DNA of 64,000 bases from Prosthecobacter dejongeii (lineage in GTDB: Bacteria; Verrucomicrobiota; Verrucomicrobiia; Verrucomicrobiales; Verrucomicrobiaceae), in contig NZ_JACHIF010000008.1 in NCBI RefSeq assembly GCF_014203045.1, forward strand, positions 124,001 to 188,000, in the 5' to 3' direction. Positions 15,779 through 24,969 of this stretch are shown piece by piece. The notes below the pieces were generated by a model that was not told where the DNA came from, searched no databases, and was given only the letters and a program-made list of their open reading frames with translations. The position numbers were made by a program, and so were the translations under genes. Positions within the stretch are counted from its first letter, which is position 1. Each line of letters starts with the position of its first letter.

Positions 15779-17620
15779 ATGCAATTCCTGAATCCCCAGC
15801 TTCTGCATCTGGCCTGGTTGGCGCTCATTCCGCTGGCACTGTATCTGTTTCGGAAAAAGGCGCGCCGGGTGCCGGTTTCTACACTGTTGTTTTTTCGTTC
15901 GCTATCGCGTGAACACCAAGAATCCGCTTGGCTGCGTCAGCTTAAAAAATGGCTGTCCTTGTTGCTGACGTTGCTGGTGATTTGGCTGGGCGTTTTAGCT
16001 CTCGGCAGGCCTGTGGGCAATGCGGGGAATGAATCCACAGGTGCCGTGATCGTGGTAGTGGATCGCTCAGCCTCCATGGCCGCTAAGGATGCTGCTGGCA
16101 AGACTCGGGTGGAGGAGGCGCGGCGGCTTTTGCGAGATCGTCTAAATCGCCTCCCTGATCAGGTGGTCATCTCCCTAGTCACTTATGATGCCAAGGCGCA
16201 GGTACTGCTTTCGCGAAACCGCAATCGTCGGGAATGCCTGCGACTGCTGGATGAAATCCGTCCTGTCCCGGTGGAAGGCCGAACCGATGCGGCGGTAACG
16301 GTGGTGCGGCGTCTGGCCGAGTTGGAGAAGGGGACTCAAGTGTGGCATGCGGGAGATACCGTCTGGGTAGATACAGCGGGCCTTGCTTATGAATTTACGG
16401 GCGTGGCCTTGCCCAGCCTGACGAATGTAGGCATCACAGGCTTTCAGATCCGCCAGGCCCCCCTGGCGAGAGATCGGTATGAAGGTTTTGTCAAAGTCAC
16501 TGCGGCGAGTGCCAATGCAGGAAAAGTGACCGCAACGCTGGAAGTCACATTGGCTGGGAGATTGGCTCAACTTCGGGAGTTGGAGTTGGAACCTGGCAAA
16601 TCCAGCACTCTCATTCTACCTTTGGAAGGTGTGCGTGGGCAGCGGGTGGAAATGCGGTTAAAGGCCGCTGGTGACTGCCTGGGCTGGGATGATGCTGTAG
16701 CTGCTCCGCTGCCCAATGCACGTCCTTTGGTCGTGGCCTGGGTCGCTGAGAAGCCCGATCCATTTACAGAACTGGCTATGACCTCCATGATCGAAGCTGG
16801 GCGGATCGAGATGCTGAAGGGAAGTCCCGCAGCCTGGCCCATGAAGGATAAGCCTGATGTGTATGTCTTTGAGCAATGGCTGCCACCTGAGTGGCCGACG
16901 GATCGGCCAGTGATCGCGCTCAATCCGCTCAAATCCATAGGGCCCGTGCAGGTGAAGCCTCTCCAAAGTGCGGGGCTTCCGCATGACAGCGTGCGCAGCG
17001 TGGCACCGGATCACCCGGTGCTATTCCGCGTTTCACCCACTCGGTTGGCGATTACTCAGACGGGTGTTTTGGATCTGGGCAGTTCTTTTGAGCCTTTGTG
17101 GATGGCTGGTGCAGAGCCGGTGCTCGCTGCAGGAGAGGTCAATGGACAGCGGTTGGTGGTGACGGCTTTTTCTCCAGCCAAGTCTGAGCAACTGGCCCTT
17201 TTGCCTGCTTTTCCCCTGATGCTTGGCAATGCTCTCTACTGGTGCACGGAAGGAGATGAGTCTGCAGCCGGGCTGAAAGTGCAGCGCCCAGGTGATTTGC
17301 TGGAAGAAGCTGGACTCATTCAGTGGACCGAATGGGACGGTACACAGTTTAGTGATGCGACGGATACCGCACCTTCCGGCTTGCTTGCCATCCAGCGGTT
17401 AGGGGCTTGGCAAACAGCCGAGGGGCATACGGGAGCTAGTGCGCTGGCTTCTGTACAGGAAACGGACATTCCTGGCTCCACCTCAGTTGCCTCCACAACG
17501 CCACTGCCTAAGTTATCTGGAGCCAGTCGTTTTAGCGACTGGTCGCAGATGCTGATTTGGAGTCTTCTGGGTGTGCTTTTGCTAGAGAGTTTCCTCTTCC
17601 ATCGCAAAGCGGTATTTTAG
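15779..17620 (+). CDS. BatA-like membrane protein with vWA domain
   Basis: A 613-residue membrane protein. Residues about 8-24 (LHLAWLALIPLALYLF) and about 56-76 form two N-terminal membrane helices, as in BatA/YfbK-type proteins. A von Willebrand A domain follows, with the metal-ion-dependent adhesion site D-R-S-A-S in VVVDRSASMAAKD. A long beta-rich, probably periplasmic region and a C-terminal helix (LIWSLLGVLLLESFLF) complete it. The start at 15779 has a good AAGGAG about 8 bases upstream, unusual in this window. Its role is inferred from the DUF58 neighbour: a protein-interaction platform in a MoxR-Bat type system. Confidence 0.85.
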   Translation: MQFLNPQLLHLAWLALIPLALYLFRKKARRVPVSTLLFFRSLSREHQESAWLRQLKKWLSLLLTLLVIWLGVLALGRPVGNAGNESTGAVIVVVDRSASMAAKDAAGKTRVEEARRLLRDRLNRLPDQVVISLVTYDAKAQVLLSRNRNRRECLRLLDEIRPVPVEGRTDAAVTVVRRLAELEKGTQVWHAGDTVWVDTAGLAYEFTGVALPSLTNVGITGFQIRQAPLARDRYEGFVKVTAASANAGKVTATLEVTLAGRLAQLRELELEPGKSSTLILPLEGVRGQRVEMRLKAAGDCLGWDDAVAAPLPNARPLVVAWVAEKPDPFTELAMTSMIEAGRIEMLKGSPAAWPMKDKPDVYVFEQWLPPEWPTDRPVIALNPLKSIGPVQVKPLQSAGLPHDSVRSVAPDHPVLFRVSPTRLAITQTGVLDLGSSFEPLWMAGAEPVLAAGEVNGQRLVVTAFSPAKSEQLALLPAFPLMLGNALYWCTEGDESAAGLKVQRPGDLLEEAGLIQWTEWDGTQFSDATDTAPSGLLAIQRLGAWQTAEGHTGASALASVQETDIPGSTSVASTTPLPKLSGASRFSDWSQMLIWSLLGVLLLESFLFHRKAVF

Positions 17621-17626
17621 AGTGGG

Positions 17627-18754
17627 CTAGACCACGGGGCCTTCTACAGAGTCCCACTTTTGATGCCACTCGCGGTAAACGAAGGGGCTGATTTCGCTAG
17701 GTTTGATCTCGCTGCGACCGCCCCAAAACACGTTGGTGTACTCGACTGGAATGCCGATGGAGGCGAGGTGGTCATCAATCGCTTCTTTGTGCTTCATGAT
17801 GAGGTCTTTGTCAGTGCCATGCACCACGCCCATGATGTTCACATTGCCAAAGCGGGGACCACCTTCGCGCCAGTAGCAGTGGGTCATGATGGTGTGACGG
17901 CCGACTTCGGCGCCACCACGCTCCTGCATGCCCTCAGGCACTTTCCAATGGAATAGGCCGTTGAAGCGGGTCACACGCACGCCAGTCTGGCTGGGTTTCA
18001 CGTGCTCCAGAAAGGTGGAAAAGCGACCGATAACGCCTTTTTTGTCGAGGTTTTTAGCGACTTCGCAGAAGCGTTCCAGCGTGGTGCCGGCGGCCATCGC
18101 GCGGCCTGCCCAGGGCTCCGGACTGATCTCTTCTAGCGAAAGCTCACCCTTCAGATTCAGCAACACGTTCCACTCTTCTTCATCCAAATCGGCGATGTTG
18201 GTGGTCATCATTTTGGCCGGTTCATCGGACTTCTCGCCCGGTTCCATTGTCTTGCGGCGGACATGGCCCACGCCGAGGGCAAAGATGCCATGCGCAGGCA
18301 TGAGAAGGTATTCTTCCGCTCCGGTTAGCCGCTTCAGGACATCCGCATGCTCCGTCATATCCGTGCCTTGGGGCACTTTTAGTGTGGTCCACAACTTATA
18401 GTCACTGCCGCTGACTTCACGATCGGTCGAACGAAGAACGACATGTCCACTGAAGGGGTCTTCCTTGAACATGAATTCAAAGGCCGCGTCCAGTTTCTCA
18501 TTCGGGACTTTCCAGGCGACTAGGGCACCTTCGGCCAGCTTATTGGCCAGCAGGGTCTGGCGCACCCGGCGGATGACGCCCCCGGCGACCATGGCGCGGA
18601 TGCGTGCCACCACCGTCTCAAAAGGTAGGCCGCTTTCTTCGGCAATGAATTGGAAGGGGTGCTGATGAAAACCCTTCACCCGGTCTTCACTCACCGCCAG
18701 GATGCGGGCGTTGGTTTCTTCCGTGTGTTCGATGGGGAGGGTGTCGGCGGTCAT
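17627..18754 (-). CDS. Fused AhbA/AhbB (NirD/NirL)-like AsnC-family protein
   Basis: A 375-residue protein made of two homologous AsnC/Lrp-like halves. The first (about 1-165) has an HTH-like segment FIAEESGLPFETVVARIRAM and ends with an RAM-type beta-alpha fold. The second (about 185-375) has GRFSTFLEHVKPS and IMTHCYWREGGPRFGN, which resemble the conserved stretch of siroheme decarboxylase subunits AhbA/AhbB and NirD/NirL. Those enzymes decarboxylate siroheme in heme or heme d1 synthesis and no longer act as repressors. No other heme-biosynthesis gene is nearby. ATG at 18754 is preferred; longer starts add no similarity. A transcriptional role remains the alternative. Confidence 0.7.
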   Translation of the reverse strand: MTADTLPIEHTEETNARILAVSEDRVKGFHQHPFQFIAEESGLPFETVVARIRAMVAGGVIRRVRQTLLANKLAEGALVAWKVPNEKLDAAFEFMFKEDPFSGHVVLRSTDREVSGSDYKLWTTLKVPQGTDMTEHADVLKRLTGAEEYLLMPAHGIFALGVGHVRRKTMEPGEKSDEPAKMMTTNIADLDEEEWNVLLNLKGELSLEEISPEPWAGRAMAAGTTLERFCEVAKNLDKKGVIGRFSTFLEHVKPSQTGVRVTRFNGLFHWKVPEGMQERGGAEVGRHTIMTHCYWREGGPRFGNVNIMGVVHGTDKDLIMKHKEAIDDHLASIGIPVEYTNVFWGGRSEIKPSEISPFVYREWHQKWDSVEGPVV

Positions 18755-18960
18755 GTGGAGAAAAGGGTCAGAGAGCATGGCAGGTCTAAACACGCCACGC
18801 GGGGAGCGATTCTTAGCGCGCTCCTGGTGAATGACAAGGACGGCGTGCTCTTGAACAAGGTGGTGCAAAGATGATGGGAATGAAAACCAAAGTGCTTTGC
18901 CAGGAATCCTGTCTTGCCAGCGTTTGTTCCGCTCCCTATTCTCGCTCTTTCTCTCCCGAT

Positions 18961-20199
18961 ATGAAATCCCCTGCTGCTAAGAAGCTGTTTGTCATGATGG
19001 TCTTGGAGTTCTTCATCTGGGGGGCTTGGCTGCCGCTGATCTGGGGGTATATGGGAAAAGATGGTCTGGCTTTCACCGACACTCAAATCACATGGGTGGG
19101 AACAGCTTTTGTTATTGCTTCTGTTCTGGGGATCTTCTTCAGCAATCAGTTCGCGGATCGCAATTTTTCTGCGGAAAAGTTCATGGCGTTTAGCCACCTC
19201 GTCGGTGGATTGGCAATCCTTGGGATGTATTGGGTAAAGGATTTTCCGACCTTTTTTGGACTGATGCTCCTGCATTCTCTCCTCTATGTACCGACGATTT
19301 CGGTCTCGAATTCTATCGCTTTTGCGCATCTAAAAAATGCACAAAAGGAATTCGGATTGGTTCGCATGGGCGGCACCATTGGCTGGATGCTGGCCGCTTG
19401 GCCGCTTTACTTCGTGCTAGAAGGCAAGGCAGGTGCTGAAGCGGTGGCTGCTAGTCGAAATATCTTCCTCGTCTCGGGTATCTCCTCTCTAGTGCTAGCA
19501 GTATTCAGTCTCGGCCTGCCGCACACGCCACCAAAGCCTGCAAAAGCAGGGGAAAGTGGTTTTGCTTGGCTGCATGCAGCGAAGTTCCTCAAAAAGCCCT
19601 TCCTGCTCGTTCTTTTCATCGTCACGTTTATCGATGCTACCATTCATAACGGATATTTCCTCATGGCTGGAAGCTTCTTGGGCAGTGAAACCGTGGGCAT
19701 TAAGGCCCAGTGGATCATGCCCGTGATGAGCATCGGCCAAATCGCAGAAATTCTGACGATGGCGGTGCTCGGCTGGTTCCTCTCCCGCATGGGCTGGAAA
19801 ACGACCATGATTCTGGGCGTGCTGGGGCATGCTGCCCGCTTCGCCGTGTTTGCCTTCATGCCACAAAACCAGACGATGATCATCCTGGTCCAGGTGCTGC
19901 ATGGCGTGTGCTACGCCTTCTTCTTTGCCACTCTCTACATCTTCATTGATGCGGCCTTCCCCAAAGATGTTCGTTCCAGCGCCCAGGGGCTCTTCAATCT
20001 TCTAGTGCTGGGATTGGGAGATTTAGCGGCTAAGTTGATCTTCATTCCGTTGCAGGGTGATTTGACCACCAACGGTGTCGTCAACTATCGTGAGCTCTTC
20101 CTCTGGCCCACGGGCATGTCCTTAGCAGCCGCACTGCTCCTGCTGTTTGCCTTCTGGCCACCAAAGGAATTGGATGCGCCAGCAGAAGTCTCTCACTGA
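18961..20199 (+). CDS. Nucleoside:H+ symporter-family MFS transporter
   Basis: A 412-residue inner-membrane transporter with about 12 helices. The N-terminal FFIWGAWLPLIWGYMG and IASVLGIFFSNQFADRNF, and the C-terminal YIFIDAAFPKDVRSSAQGLFN, are typical of the NHS family (NupG/XapB), which takes up nucleosides with protons. A longer version starting at 18871 would add 30 non-membrane residues; ATG at 18961 places the first helix normally. It is divergent from the AhbA/B-like gene, with about 200 bases between. A strong terminator follows at 20229. The substrate is inferred from family membership. Confidence 0.85.
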   Translation: MKSPAAKKLFVMMVLEFFIWGAWLPLIWGYMGKDGLAFTDTQITWVGTAFVIASVLGIFFSNQFADRNFSAEKFMAFSHLVGGLAILGMYWVKDFPTFFGLMLLHSLLYVPTISVSNSIAFAHLKNAQKEFGLVRMGGTIGWMLAAWPLYFVLEGKAGAEAVAASRNIFLVSGISSLVLAVFSLGLPHTPPKPAKAGESGFAWLHAAKFLKKPFLLVLFIVTFIDATIHNGYFLMAGSFLGSETVGIKAQWIMPVMSIGQIAEILTMAVLGWFLSRMGWKTTMILGVLGHAARFAVFAFMPQNQTMIILVQVLHGVCYAFFFATLYIFIDAAFPKDVRSSAQGLFNLLVLGLGDLAAKLIFIPLQGDLTTNGVVNYRELFLWPTGMSLAAALLLLFAFWPPKELDAPAEVSH

Positions 20200-20228
20200 G
20201 TTCTTTTGACGACCTGAAAAATGTTTTC

Positions 20229-20265
20229 AGCTCGCCCCGTCATTTTTGACAGGGCGAGCTTTTTT
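20229..20265 (+). terminator. Intrinsic terminator after the nucleoside transporter
   Basis: AGCTCGCCC at 20229-20237 pairs with GGGCGAGCT at 20252-20260. Inside, GTCA pairs with TGAC around a TTTT loop, with one C-A mismatch. TTTTTT follows. This is a clear Rho-independent terminator for the gene ending at 20199. Confidence 0.92.
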
Positions 20266-20334
20266 GTGGGCCGAAGGCTTGAATTTTGGGTTATATTTGC
20301 TTGACTGCGCAAATAAGATAATGTTTCGAGGGGC

Positions 20335-21291
20335 GTGTTTTCACTCCTCATACTGACTGCTGCGTTTGCGGTTGCTTATGCCAACGGAGCCAATGCCAAT
20401 TTTAAAGGTGTGGCTTCTTTGTTTGGCAGTGGCACCACGACGTATCGGGTGGCGGTGAACTGGGCTGCGGTGGCGACGGCTGCGGGAGCATTATGCGCGG
20501 TTTTTGCTTCGACACAGTTGTTGAAGGCCTTTTCGGGAAAGGGATTGGTGCCGGATACCTTGATTGCAGAGCCCGCTTTTCTTTTTTCTGTGGCTGCGGG
20601 CGCAGCTCTCACTGGCAGTTTGGCCACTTGGCTGGGCTTTCCCGTTTCCACCACGCATGCCCTTACGGGGGCTTTATTGGGAGCCGGTTGGCTGGCGAGT
20701 CCAGCCGGGGTAAATCTGACTCATTTGGGTAAGGTCTTCGCCTTACCTTTGTTTTTAGGACCGGTGGTGGCCATCATCCTTGGGGCCGTTCTCCATGGGG
20801 TGTTGCATACCTTGAAGTGGGTGCCAGATCATCGCACACGCACGCTGGATGTGGCCCACTTTCTCGGTGCGGGTGCTGTTTGTTTTGCCCGGGGTCTCAA
20901 TGACACCCCCAAGATGGCTGCGCTGCTGGCTGGCCTAGCCTTTTGGGCTGGTCCTCAAGGTCTTCTACTGGTCACGGTGGCTATGACCCTTGGGGGGCTG
21001 CTCAGTGCCCGTAAAGTAGCCGAGACGCTGGCTCATAAAATCACGGGCATGAACCCAGGGCAGGGGTTTGTCGCCAATCTGACGACCTCCTTTTTAGGAA
21101 TTACTGGGTCTGTTTATGGTCTGCCTCTTTCCACCACCCATGTCTCTGTGGGGGCTTTGTTAGGCATTGGCGTGGCCACGCATCAGGCGCGATGGCGCAC
21201 GGCGATCCCCGTATTGCTGGCCTGGGTCATCACGCTGCCATGCGGGGCATTGTTGGCTGCGGCTGTGTACTGGGCTGCCCAGGCTGCTTGA
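20335..21291 (+). CDS. PiT-family inorganic phosphate transporter
   Basis: A 318-residue membrane protein of the PiT family of cation-phosphate symporters. The two inverted-repeat signatures are visible: YANGANANFKGVA near residue 16 and FARGLNDTPKMAAL near 183, each followed by small-residue helices and a conserved PVSTTHA or PLSTTHV. The start is GTG at 20335; it is directly preceded by GAGGGGC, and no upstream ATG is in frame. The family uses proton or sodium gradients to take up phosphate. The barrel-like gene begins 26 bases after the stop. Confidence 0.88.
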   Translation: MFSLLILTAAFAVAYANGANANFKGVASLFGSGTTTYRVAVNWAAVATAAGALCAVFASTQLLKAFSGKGLVPDTLIAEPAFLFSVAAGAALTGSLATWLGFPVSTTHALTGALLGAGWLASPAGVNLTHLGKVFALPLFLGPVVAIILGAVLHGVLHTLKWVPDHRTRTLDVAHFLGAGAVCFARGLNDTPKMAALLAGLAFWAGPQGLLLVTVAMTLGGLLSARKVAETLAHKITGMNPGQGFVANLTTSFLGITGSVYGLPLSTTHVSVGALLGIGVATHQARWRTAIPVLLAWVITLPCGALLAAAVYWAAQAA

Positions 21292-21317
21292 AGTTTTATG
21301 GATTCTCTCGACCTCAC

Positions 21318-21992
21318 ATGAAAAAAACCATCTGCCTCCTGGCTCTAACCGTCGCTTCCTCCCTGTACGCGACGCCTACCGGACTCAATAACATCCCCAC
21401 GGCTGATACGGTGCCTCACCGCACGGTTGCCATCCAAGCCTTCAGCAGCTTTGGCGGGGCCAATCAGTTTGCGGCCAATGGCGAAGGTCAGCATTCCTTT
21501 TGGATGGGATTTAAGACAGGCTGGGAACTGGGGCCCGCAAATCTAGAATGGGGCCTGGACAGCCCTCTCGGGCCAGATCTGAGCGGTCCACTTTTGTTCC
21601 AGACCAAGCTTGGCTTTCAGCCTTGGGAAAAGGGTGCCTTTGCCCTGGGTGTGGCTGGGGTTGCCCTGAGTGACATTGAGCGTGCGGGGGATCCTTTCAC
21701 CTATGCCATGCTTGCTCATGATTTCGGTCTGGCTCGCTTCCATCTGGGTTACGGCGTTCAGACGAATGGCAACAGCTTACTGTTAGGGGTGGACCGCACC
21801 TGGAAACTTCTGGATCGTGATTTCAATCTCAATGCCGATTTGGTACAGGTGCGTGATCAAGAAGCCTGGTTGCCTTCTGTCGGGGCTAAATATGGCCTAA
21901 CGAAAAACATCGTTTTGGAAACCTGGGCGAATTTCCCTGATCAAGGTTCCGTGAGTTTCATCGCCAAGATTAACTTCGTTTTCACTTTTTAA
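21318..21992 (+). CDS. Exported, outer-membrane beta-barrel-like protein
   Basis: A 224-residue exported protein with a signal peptide of about 18 residues (ending SSLYA). The mature N-terminus TPTGLNNIPTADTVPHRTV resembles the start of YjbH-like outer-membrane proteins, and the body alternates Gly/aromatic residues in strands (AFALGVAGVALS, FHLGYGVQTNGNS). The chain ends with phenylalanine (NFVFTF), the usual BAM recognition signal. The size suits an 8-10-stranded barrel. Function is unknown. It sits between the phosphate transporter and the rhodanese gene, 21 bases before the latter, so the three may be cotranscribed. Confidence 0.65.
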   Translation: MKKTICLLALTVASSLYATPTGLNNIPTADTVPHRTVAIQAFSSFGGANQFAANGEGQHSFWMGFKTGWELGPANLEWGLDSPLGPDLSGPLLFQTKLGFQPWEKGAFALGVAGVALSDIERAGDPFTYAMLAHDFGLARFHLGYGVQTNGNSLLLGVDRTWKLLDRDFNLNADLVQVRDQEAWLPSVGAKYGLTKNIVLETWANFPDQGSVSFIAKINFVFTF

Positions 21993-22013
21993 TTTTAACC
22001 TATCCCACCGACC

Positions 22014-22937
22014 ATGAAACCTCTCCACACATTCGTTGCTCTGCTGGCCCTTTGGGCACCCGCTTCTCAGGCAGACATCGGCCTCATTACTCCTGCTGAA
22101 GCCAAGGCGCTGATCGAGAATCCAGACGCTGCCAAACGTCCCATCGTGCTCGATACGCGCGGCGGTTATAAAGACTACTTCCGTGGCCATTTGCCCACCG
22201 CGCACCACCTTAATTTTGATACTCTCCGTGGCACCGACGCAGGCGTGCCTGTGCAATATCTGCCAGAGGAGTTGACTCAGGCGCTTCTCCTCCGGGCCGG
22301 AGCCCATAAGGATCGCACGCATCTCCTCTATGCCACTGGGGCCGTGCTGCCGAATGACGAAATCCTTAGCGCGACCATGGTGGCTCACGTCTTGGAAAAA
22401 GCCGGCATCAAGGACATTCGCATCCTGGATGGAGGGCTGCCAGGATGGAAGGCCGAAGGGAATCCCACCACTCAGCATTACTTTGGCAATCCAACGGGAG
22501 TTCTGCCTGAGAAAGGAGCTCCGGAAATCGCGGCTGACATCACGGCTGTGAAAGCGGAAAAAAATCAGGCTGGCGTGATCCTCGTGGATGCACGTCCGCT
22601 GAATGAATTCATCGGTGAGGACGATGTCTGGCTGCGCAAAGGCCACATTCCAGGAGCGGTCAGTTTTCATTGGGCTCGCCTCATGGAAAAAGACAATACC
22701 CATAAGTTCAAACCCTTCTCCGAAGTGAAAGCCGAGCTCGAAAAAGCAGGCATCACGCCTGATAAAAAAATCATCTGTTACTGCGGTACTTCCCGCGAAG
22801 GCAGCCTGGTGCGCTTTTACCTGAAGCATGTGGCTGGTTACCCCAATGTGCGTTTGTACGAAGGTGCCTGGAAAGAGTACGTGTGGCTGGAAAATCAGTC
22901 CCTGCCTGCTGAGACGACTCCCCCAGTGCAGAAATAG
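22014..22937 (+). CDS. Periplasmic tandem-rhodanese sulfurtransferase
   Basis: A 307-residue exported protein with a signal peptide (ending ASQA, about residue 20) and two rhodanese domains. The N-terminal domain (about 25-150) has LDTRGGYKDYFRGHLPTAHH but no catalytic cysteine. The C-terminal domain (about 165-295) has VDARPLNEF and the active loop C257-G-T-S-R-E-G. In this family that cysteine carries a persulfide, transferring sulfane sulfur from thiosulfate or mercaptopyruvate. The loop differs from the CRKGVT of thiosulfate sulfurtransferases, so the natural donor is uncertain. A terminator follows. Confidence 0.85.
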   Translation: MKPLHTFVALLALWAPASQADIGLITPAEAKALIENPDAAKRPIVLDTRGGYKDYFRGHLPTAHHLNFDTLRGTDAGVPVQYLPEELTQALLLRAGAHKDRTHLLYATGAVLPNDEILSATMVAHVLEKAGIKDIRILDGGLPGWKAEGNPTTQHYFGNPTGVLPEKGAPEIAADITAVKAEKNQAGVILVDARPLNEFIGEDDVWLRKGHIPGAVSFHWARLMEKDNTHKFKPFSEVKAELEKAGITPDKKIICYCGTSREGSLVRFYLKHVAGYPNVRLYEGAWKEYVWLENQSLPAETTPPVQK

Positions 22938-22958
22938 TTGGCTGTTTATTTGCATGTG

Positions 22959-22993
22959 AGACCGATGGTTGCACGGGCAGCCATCGGTCTTTT
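22959..22993 (+). terminator. Intrinsic terminator after the rhodanese gene
   Basis: AGACCGATGG at 22959-22968 pairs with CCATCGGTCT at 22981-22990. Further pairing inside closes on an ACGG loop. A short T-rich tail follows, marking the end of the phosphate transporter, barrel and rhodanese unit. Confidence 0.85.
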
Positions 22994-23113
22994 CATACCT
23001 TGGAAGACGAAACGACTTATGATTGGGCTGGTAACGATTCCATCACAAGAAAATGAAGGAATCTCCTTAGCACGGCGTTTTTCGTGCTCGGCCAACTCGC
23101 CTTACCTTTGATC

Positions 23114-24907
23114 ATGAAACGTTTTCTGCTCGTTCTGCTTAGCCTTTGTTCGATGGCTCTGGCACAGTTACCCAAACCGAATGTGGTCGTCTTCCTGGCC
23201 GACGATGCGGGTTGGGGCGACTACAGCCAAAATGGCAATCAGATGGTGTCCACGCCACACATCGATTCCATCGCCAAAGCTGGGGTCACACTGGATCGCT
23301 TTTTTGTCTGTCCTGTTTGCTCACCTACTCGTGCGGAGTTTTTGACCGGTCGTTACCATCCACGCGGCGGGGTGCGGGGGGTATCCACCGGACAAGAGCG
23401 CCTAGACTTGAGCGAAAAAACCGTGGCCGATGCTTTTAAGGCGGCAGGTTATGCCACCGGTGCCTTTGGCAAATGGCACAATGGCAGCCAATGGCCATAT
23501 CATCCCATGGCACGTGGTTTTGATGAGTACTATGGCCACACCTCAGGCCACTGGGGGGAATATTTTGACCCCCCGCTTGAACAGAATGGCAAGATGGTAC
23601 GAGAGAAAGGTTACATCGTAGATATCTGCACGGACAAAGTCTTGAGCTTCATTGATCGGAATAAGGAAAAGCCCTTTTTCTGTTACGTGCCATTCACCAC
23701 CCCGCACTCGCCATGGGCCGCGCTTGAGAAAGATTGGCAGCGTCTCAAAGATAAGCCCATCACACAAACTGCTACCGATGTCGCCAAAGAAGTGGCGGAC
23801 GAAACTCGATGCGCTCTTGCTATGATCGAGAATCAAGATGGGAATGTCGGTCGGGTGCTAGATAAGTTGAAGGAGCATGGTCTAACTAAAAATACCATCG
23901 TCATTTATTTCTCCGACAATGGTCCGAATAGCCATCGCTGGACAGGCGGCATGAAAGGTAAAAAAGGCACCACAGATGAAGGTGGCGTCCGCTCTACTTT
24001 TTACATTTCGTGGCCTTCCTCGCTGCCCCAGGGACATACCGTCACTCAGATCGCTGGTGCCATTGACCTTTTGCCCACTCTCGTCTCTTTGGCGCAGATC
24101 CCACGAGTGGGGGATAAGCCGCTGGATGGCCGCGACTTGACGCCGCTTCTCAAAAAACAAGACACAGGCTGGCCTGATCGCATGATTTTCTCCACTTGGG
24201 GCTCCAATATCAGCGTGCGCACTCAGCAGCATCGTCTGGACAATGCGGGGCAACTTTATGATATGCGGGCCGACCCCGGTCAGACGAAGGCGATCAATGA
24301 CCAAGAGCCAGCGATAGCCGCGAAACTAAGCGCGGCTGTGGCCACTTGGCGTGAAGAAGTCTTTGGAGTAGCCACAGAAGAAGTTAAGGCTAAAGGCAAA
24401 AAGAAGGGGGCAGGTAATGCCGTGGATCCCCGTCCCATTCCTGTAGGCTATCGCGAGTTTCCCATCACCATGTTGCCTGCTCGTGATGGCGATCCGCGCG
24501 GAGGTGTGAAACGCAGCAGTAACGCTCCTAACTGCTCTTATTTCGTCAATTGGACAAACAAAGAGGATCACCTCGTATGGCTGCTGGATGTCCATACGGC
24601 AGGGCGCTACGAAGTCACAGTGGATTATACCTGCCCGGTTGGCGATGCGGGTTCGACCGTTGAGTTGTCTTTCAAAGACAGCCGTCTTAAAAATCAGGTC
24701 ACGCCAGGCTGGGACCCTCCACTTTATACCAATCAAGACACTCTTCCACGGCCTGATGGAGAGTCGCAAATGAAGGAGTTCCGCACGCTAAACCTCGGCC
24801 AAATGAAGCTTCAGGCCGGGCAGGGGCCGCTGACTCTTCGTGCTCTGGAAATCCCTGGAAAATCAGTCATGGACCTGCGCCGCATCACCCTCACTCTTTT
24901 AGACTGA
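23114..24907 (+). CDS. Secreted sulfatase 1 with C-terminal beta domain
   Basis: A 597-residue exported type-I sulfatase. The signal peptide ends near residue 18 (SMALAQ). Metal-site acids D30 and D31 are in FLADDAG, and the signature C69-S-P-T-R73, followed by AEFLTGR, is intact, so C69 should be converted to formylglycine by a maturase not in this window. Residues about 440-597 form an extra beta-rich domain (FVNWTNKEDHLVW, LRALEIPGKSVMDLRRITL) with the look of a carbohydrate-binding or DUF-type module. The substrate is probably a sulfated sugar. It is the first of four sulfatases and has its own 60-base gap to the next gene. Confidence 0.92.
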   Translation: MKRFLLVLLSLCSMALAQLPKPNVVVFLADDAGWGDYSQNGNQMVSTPHIDSIAKAGVTLDRFFVCPVCSPTRAEFLTGRYHPRGGVRGVSTGQERLDLSEKTVADAFKAAGYATGAFGKWHNGSQWPYHPMARGFDEYYGHTSGHWGEYFDPPLEQNGKMVREKGYIVDICTDKVLSFIDRNKEKPFFCYVPFTTPHSPWAALEKDWQRLKDKPITQTATDVAKEVADETRCALAMIENQDGNVGRVLDKLKEHGLTKNTIVIYFSDNGPNSHRWTGGMKGKKGTTDEGGVRSTFYISWPSSLPQGHTVTQIAGAIDLLPTLVSLAQIPRVGDKPLDGRDLTPLLKKQDTGWPDRMIFSTWGSNISVRTQQHRLDNAGQLYDMRADPGQTKAINDQEPAIAAKLSAAVATWREEVFGVATEEVKAKGKKKGAGNAVDPRPIPVGYREFPITMLPARDGDPRGGVKRSSNAPNCSYFVNWTNKEDHLVWLLDVHTAGRYEVTVDYTCPVGDAGSTVELSFKDSRLKNQVTPGWDPPLYTNQDTLPRPDGESQMKEFRTLNLGQMKLQAGQGPLTLRALEIPGKSVMDLRRITLTLLD

Positions 24908-24969
24908 GCTTTTTTGGGGGCTTCATGATTAGGCTTCACCACCAGGCTAGGATGTAGTATGATCATGAG

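Noticed and set aside
21897-22955. Leftward frame of 352 codons opposite the rhodanese gene
   Set aside because: The sense strand has a clear signal peptide and two rhodanese domains; the antisense product shows no motif.
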